Assembly (NCBI RefSeq): GCF_019925205.1
Contig: NC_083563.1
Coordinates: 4,774,001-4,838,000 of the forward strand
From: Metopolophium dirhodum
Taxonomy: Eukaryota > Arthropoda > Insecta > Hemiptera > Aphididae
Direction of reading: 5' to 3'
DNA length: 64,000 nucleotides
Position numbers and translations under genes: made by a program. The notes below the pieces were generated by a model, which saw nothing but the letters and a program-made list of their open reading frames with translations, was not told the origin of the DNA and did no database searches. This document shows, piece after piece, positions 61,601 through 64,000 of the stretch (its first letter is position 1; each line of letters starts with the position of its first letter).

Positions 61601-63041
61601 GGCACGGTGGCAAAAGCCGGAAGGACGGACCGGATGCGGCGGGCTTAGCCGGGACCGGACTTTTGCAGAACATGGTCACTGAGACGGATTTGCTGTTGTT
61701 CCTTGGATATTTGGTAGCCGATGAATCAGGTCGCTACGATTGCTTGAACCGCGTGGCGTGTGAACAACCGGCCAGGGCGGAGAGTTACTTAAAGAGCGCC
61801 GAAATGGTCTGGAAAACAGCGAAATTATTGGATGCGTAAGTTTACATGGCTATTATAAAATATAAACTACATTTATTGTATAAATGCCCAACTTTTGTCG
61901 GTGTGCCACATTAGAAATAATATGTATATTTTTTAGTGGTTCCGCCTGTTGGTCCTTTTATTTAAATATAACTTAGAACCTCTCCACACTCGCCAACGAC
62001 CATACCACGTTGAATACACCAGTTCTCGTCCGATCACTGAAGTTAAGCAACGTCGGGCGTAGTTAGTACTTGGATGGGTGACCGCTTGGGAACACTACGT
62101 GCCGTTGGCATTTTTTATATTATTTTTATATTGTTAATAATATTATATAATAACTTTAATTTAAAACAAAGTTTTAAATAAAATAACATTGGATATGTAG
62201 GACATATAGTAGTTTTTTATGCATCAATTGAAGTAATGTTGAATGTTTACTTTACTTTTTACGGTTGGGAGGAAGAGTGAAGAGGAGATTATTTTTACAA
62301 GTAACCATAATTATATTACTCATAATCCTGATAAGTGATAACTAATTTTTACTTGCATTCAAAAATATTGATTTGACAGTTTTGTAATATTTTTATTATT
62401 TCATTGAATTACCCATATCATAGATAATATATATAGATTACATCATTCCGACAAGGATTATACCAATTGTTTGGAATTTGTTTAGCCACCCCCCCCCCCC
62501 CCCCCCATCCCGTAAATTTTGTTTAGTTACATATTTTAGAATTTATGTTGTGTACCAGAAACATAATAATAGGCTATAGCCCACCTAATCCCTATATACA
62601 AATTCATATATACCTATGCTAATTAAACGTTATCCGATCGGCTGTTCTTATAATATATTAAATTTGTTTTTCTAAAATATTTATAGACTTATAGTACCTA
62701 TATTATAATTACCTATATAGATTATAAATGTACAACTGCAGATTATTTAAACACGCCCACGGCCACGTCCCCATCACGGAATCAATGTGCAGTGAATACT
62801 GCAATAGTTCGCTTGAGAGTAATGCGGCGTCTATAAAATACTTGCAAATATTTAATTGAATAATATATCATTATTATTTTGTGGTGTTGATTTCAGTGTG
62901 GTGCCGTTAGACGCGAAATACGAGCAAATGTTGATCAAGTTGCAAGAAGCCATTGAAGACGGTAGGGCGGACGGAGATTGTCAGGCCAAATACAAATGTT
63001 CCGAGTCGGCCAGCACCGAAGATAACTTTAACCTGATTTAA
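58666..63041 (+). CDS. Tandem paralogue 2: secreted/membrane cysteine-rich protein
   Basis: Coding exons 58666-58884, 59036-59176, 61522-61835, 62897-63041; about 272 residues. Signal peptide MQPTRVAAVCLLLLASRAAG. Exon 2 repeats the cysteine pattern of paralogue 1 (MSSLTTLSSPCQFFKMALGL). Exon 3 has the hydrophobic MSNVVLMLVLKGLIWGASYM, then LLLFLGYLVADESGRYDCLN and RVACEQP. Exon 4 has VPLDAKYEQMLIKLQEAIED and DCQAKYKCSE. Divergence concentrates in the N-terminal linker and the stretch after the hydrophobic segment. The same exon 2 donor anomaly exists: the conserved GCTAGTATTT gives a GT in the wrong phase, and TTG before GC in the right one. Intron 2 holds a miniature element and intron 3 a 5S rRNA gene. 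The function is unknown. Confidence 0.72.
61006..61416. mobile_element. TA-flanked miniature element, GTGATTCACC family, 411 bp
   Basis: Left end CAAAATGATTCACCAAGT, right end TTGGTGAATCACCCTG, flanked by TA on both sides. It lies in intron 2 of paralogue 2 and ends about 105 bp before exon 3. Confidence 0.7.
61992..62109 (+). rRNA. 5S rRNA gene, full length (118 nt)
   Basis: Starts GCCAACGACCATACCACG and ends GTGCCGTTGGC. The terminal helix GCCAACG/CGTTGGC pairs perfectly, the internal promoter region (AGTTAAGCAACGTCGGGCG, AGTACTTGGATGGGTGACCG) is intact, and a T6 terminator follows at 62111-62116. Differences from the insect 5S I remember fall in paired positions on both sides (for example CGTTG with CAACG), which argues for function rather than decay. 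It lies in intron 3 of paralogue 2, same strand. Confidence 0.92.
62484..62507. repeat. Poly-C run in intron 3 of paralogue 2
   Basis: About 19 consecutive C's. Similar long C or G runs occur at about 26549, 50330 and 59790; their lengths are likely to be unstable or misread. Confidence 0.8.
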
Positions 63042-64000
63042 AGCTTAAAGAAATTAAGTGAGATATCGTAGGCATATTATGGTTTTTTTTTGTTTGAGTA
63101 CATTTTGTGTTTTGACCAAATGAAAATGACGTGTGCGTAAGTCATTGTAAGCATTCGATTGTTATTGTATATTTTATTCACACAATAACGCACGTAAAAT
63201 ATAATAGTAAATACTAAATAATAATATTTGATATTGCTATAAATTGTTTTTTTTCAAAAATCGTTCGTTTCAATTCAATGTGGGTACCTACAATAATCGT
63301 ATATTACTTATGCTATTTGATGAACATGAGTCATGACCTCATTCAAAATAAAAATGTTATTATATCTGCTCGTTAATTTCTATCGTAGACCAGAACGATT
63401 AATGTATACCAACTATTGTACCTACTAGTTTCATTAATTTGATTCATCATACGACCTATATTCAAGTACTATATCTGAAATAGAGATGATTGTTTTTTTT
63501 TTTATATTATATAAATAATATTATAATATTAACTTGTATGTTATGATTAAATAATTTATAATGTATTTACTATTATGTAGAGTTTTGTTGTTAACATTAA
63601 AATAATGGTTTGTTAAGTGCTATTTTATTTTTTCTCCAACTACCTCCTCTTCAGATGCGTGGTTATTTTCTAGGCAGACCAACTAAATTATAAATGATTT
63701 ATTATTGGTGGAGCTCAGTTCTAGATCGAGTAATGACCGCAGTGGCCAAGGGGACACGTTCATAGAGCCCACATATATAAAAGGCCCATAATGTTGTTTG
63801 CTTTACATTTTGGTGGTCATTATTTACTCATTAGTACTTTTTATAGTGAAAAATATTACATTTTAAAACAAACTTCAGAGAGAAATAAGATTATCATACT
63901 ATATTAGGTATATTCATGTCAAAAAAGTATGTAGGTATACCAAGTCGTGACCAGACCGTGTTTTCGACTATTGATATATTACAAAAAAATTGTAGAGTAT
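63042..64000. other. Gene-free 3' end of window
   Basis: AT-rich 3' flank of paralogue 2. No further exon or repeat boundary is recognisable. Confidence 0.4.

Noticed and set aside
61386..61682. 98-codon + strand frame overlapping exon 3 of paralogue 2
   Set aside because: It is in a different frame from the exon conserved between the paralogues and starts inside a transposon end.
1..64000. CRISPR arrays, bacterial operons, viral genes or endosymbiont DNA
   Set aside because: None seen: no regularly spaced short repeats, no compact operon-like coding, no recognisable viral protein frame.

Overview
This is an AT-rich, intron-rich eukaryotic window. It is most likely from an aphid or close hemipteran. 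That is an inference from insect-type gene families (dachsous, a zyxin/LPP-type LIM protein), insect-like 5S and tRNA-His genes, many short non-autonomous transposons, and the very frequent TAGGTACCTA-type words in non-coding DNA. No bacterial, viral or CRISPR content was seen. Splice sites were placed by hand from GT/AG signals and phase; no homology search was run.

Layout. 1-60: an exon-like scrap at the edge. 2871-3977 (+): terminal coding exon of a dachsous-like giant cadherin. 4.5-7.5 kb: no gene, two miniature transposons. 7725-11273 (-): complete seven-coding-exon zyxin/LPP-type gene with three LIM domains, one large intron carrying a hAT-like element. 11.4-16.4 kb: transposon-rich, including a hAT-like element with an exact 8-bp target duplication that encloses an exon-like fragment. 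16409-20356 (-): two-exon secreted, single-membrane-segment protein of unknown function. 20.4-34.9 kb: mostly non-coding, dominated by an abundant repeat family and a 477-bp tandem duplication. 34928-42501 (-): four-coding-exon gene reconstructed by phase (9-nt first coding exon). 45.8 kb: tRNA-derived SINE. 47.6-50.6 kb and 58.3-63.0 kb (+): two tandem paralogues with identical coding-exon layout and a conserved 5' non-coding exon. Between them lie a tRNA-His gene (51056-51127, -), a foldback element, three 150-bp tandem repeats, and a GC-rich island with an acidic, internally repeated protein (54777-55520, -). A full-length 5S rRNA gene lies inside the last intron of the second paralogue.

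How it fits together. The most interesting signal is a small gene cluster. The two tandem paralogues and the 34928-42501 gene each encode a signal peptide, one hydrophobic segment and a C-terminal cysteine module (C-L-x4-C-E, then a closing C-x(4/5)-C pair). The 16409-20356 gene has the same signal peptide plus hydrophobic segment but no cysteine module. I do not know their function. Dachsous (Fat/Hippo planar polarity) and zyxin (focal adhesion, Hippo) are neighbours but I see no regulatory link between them.
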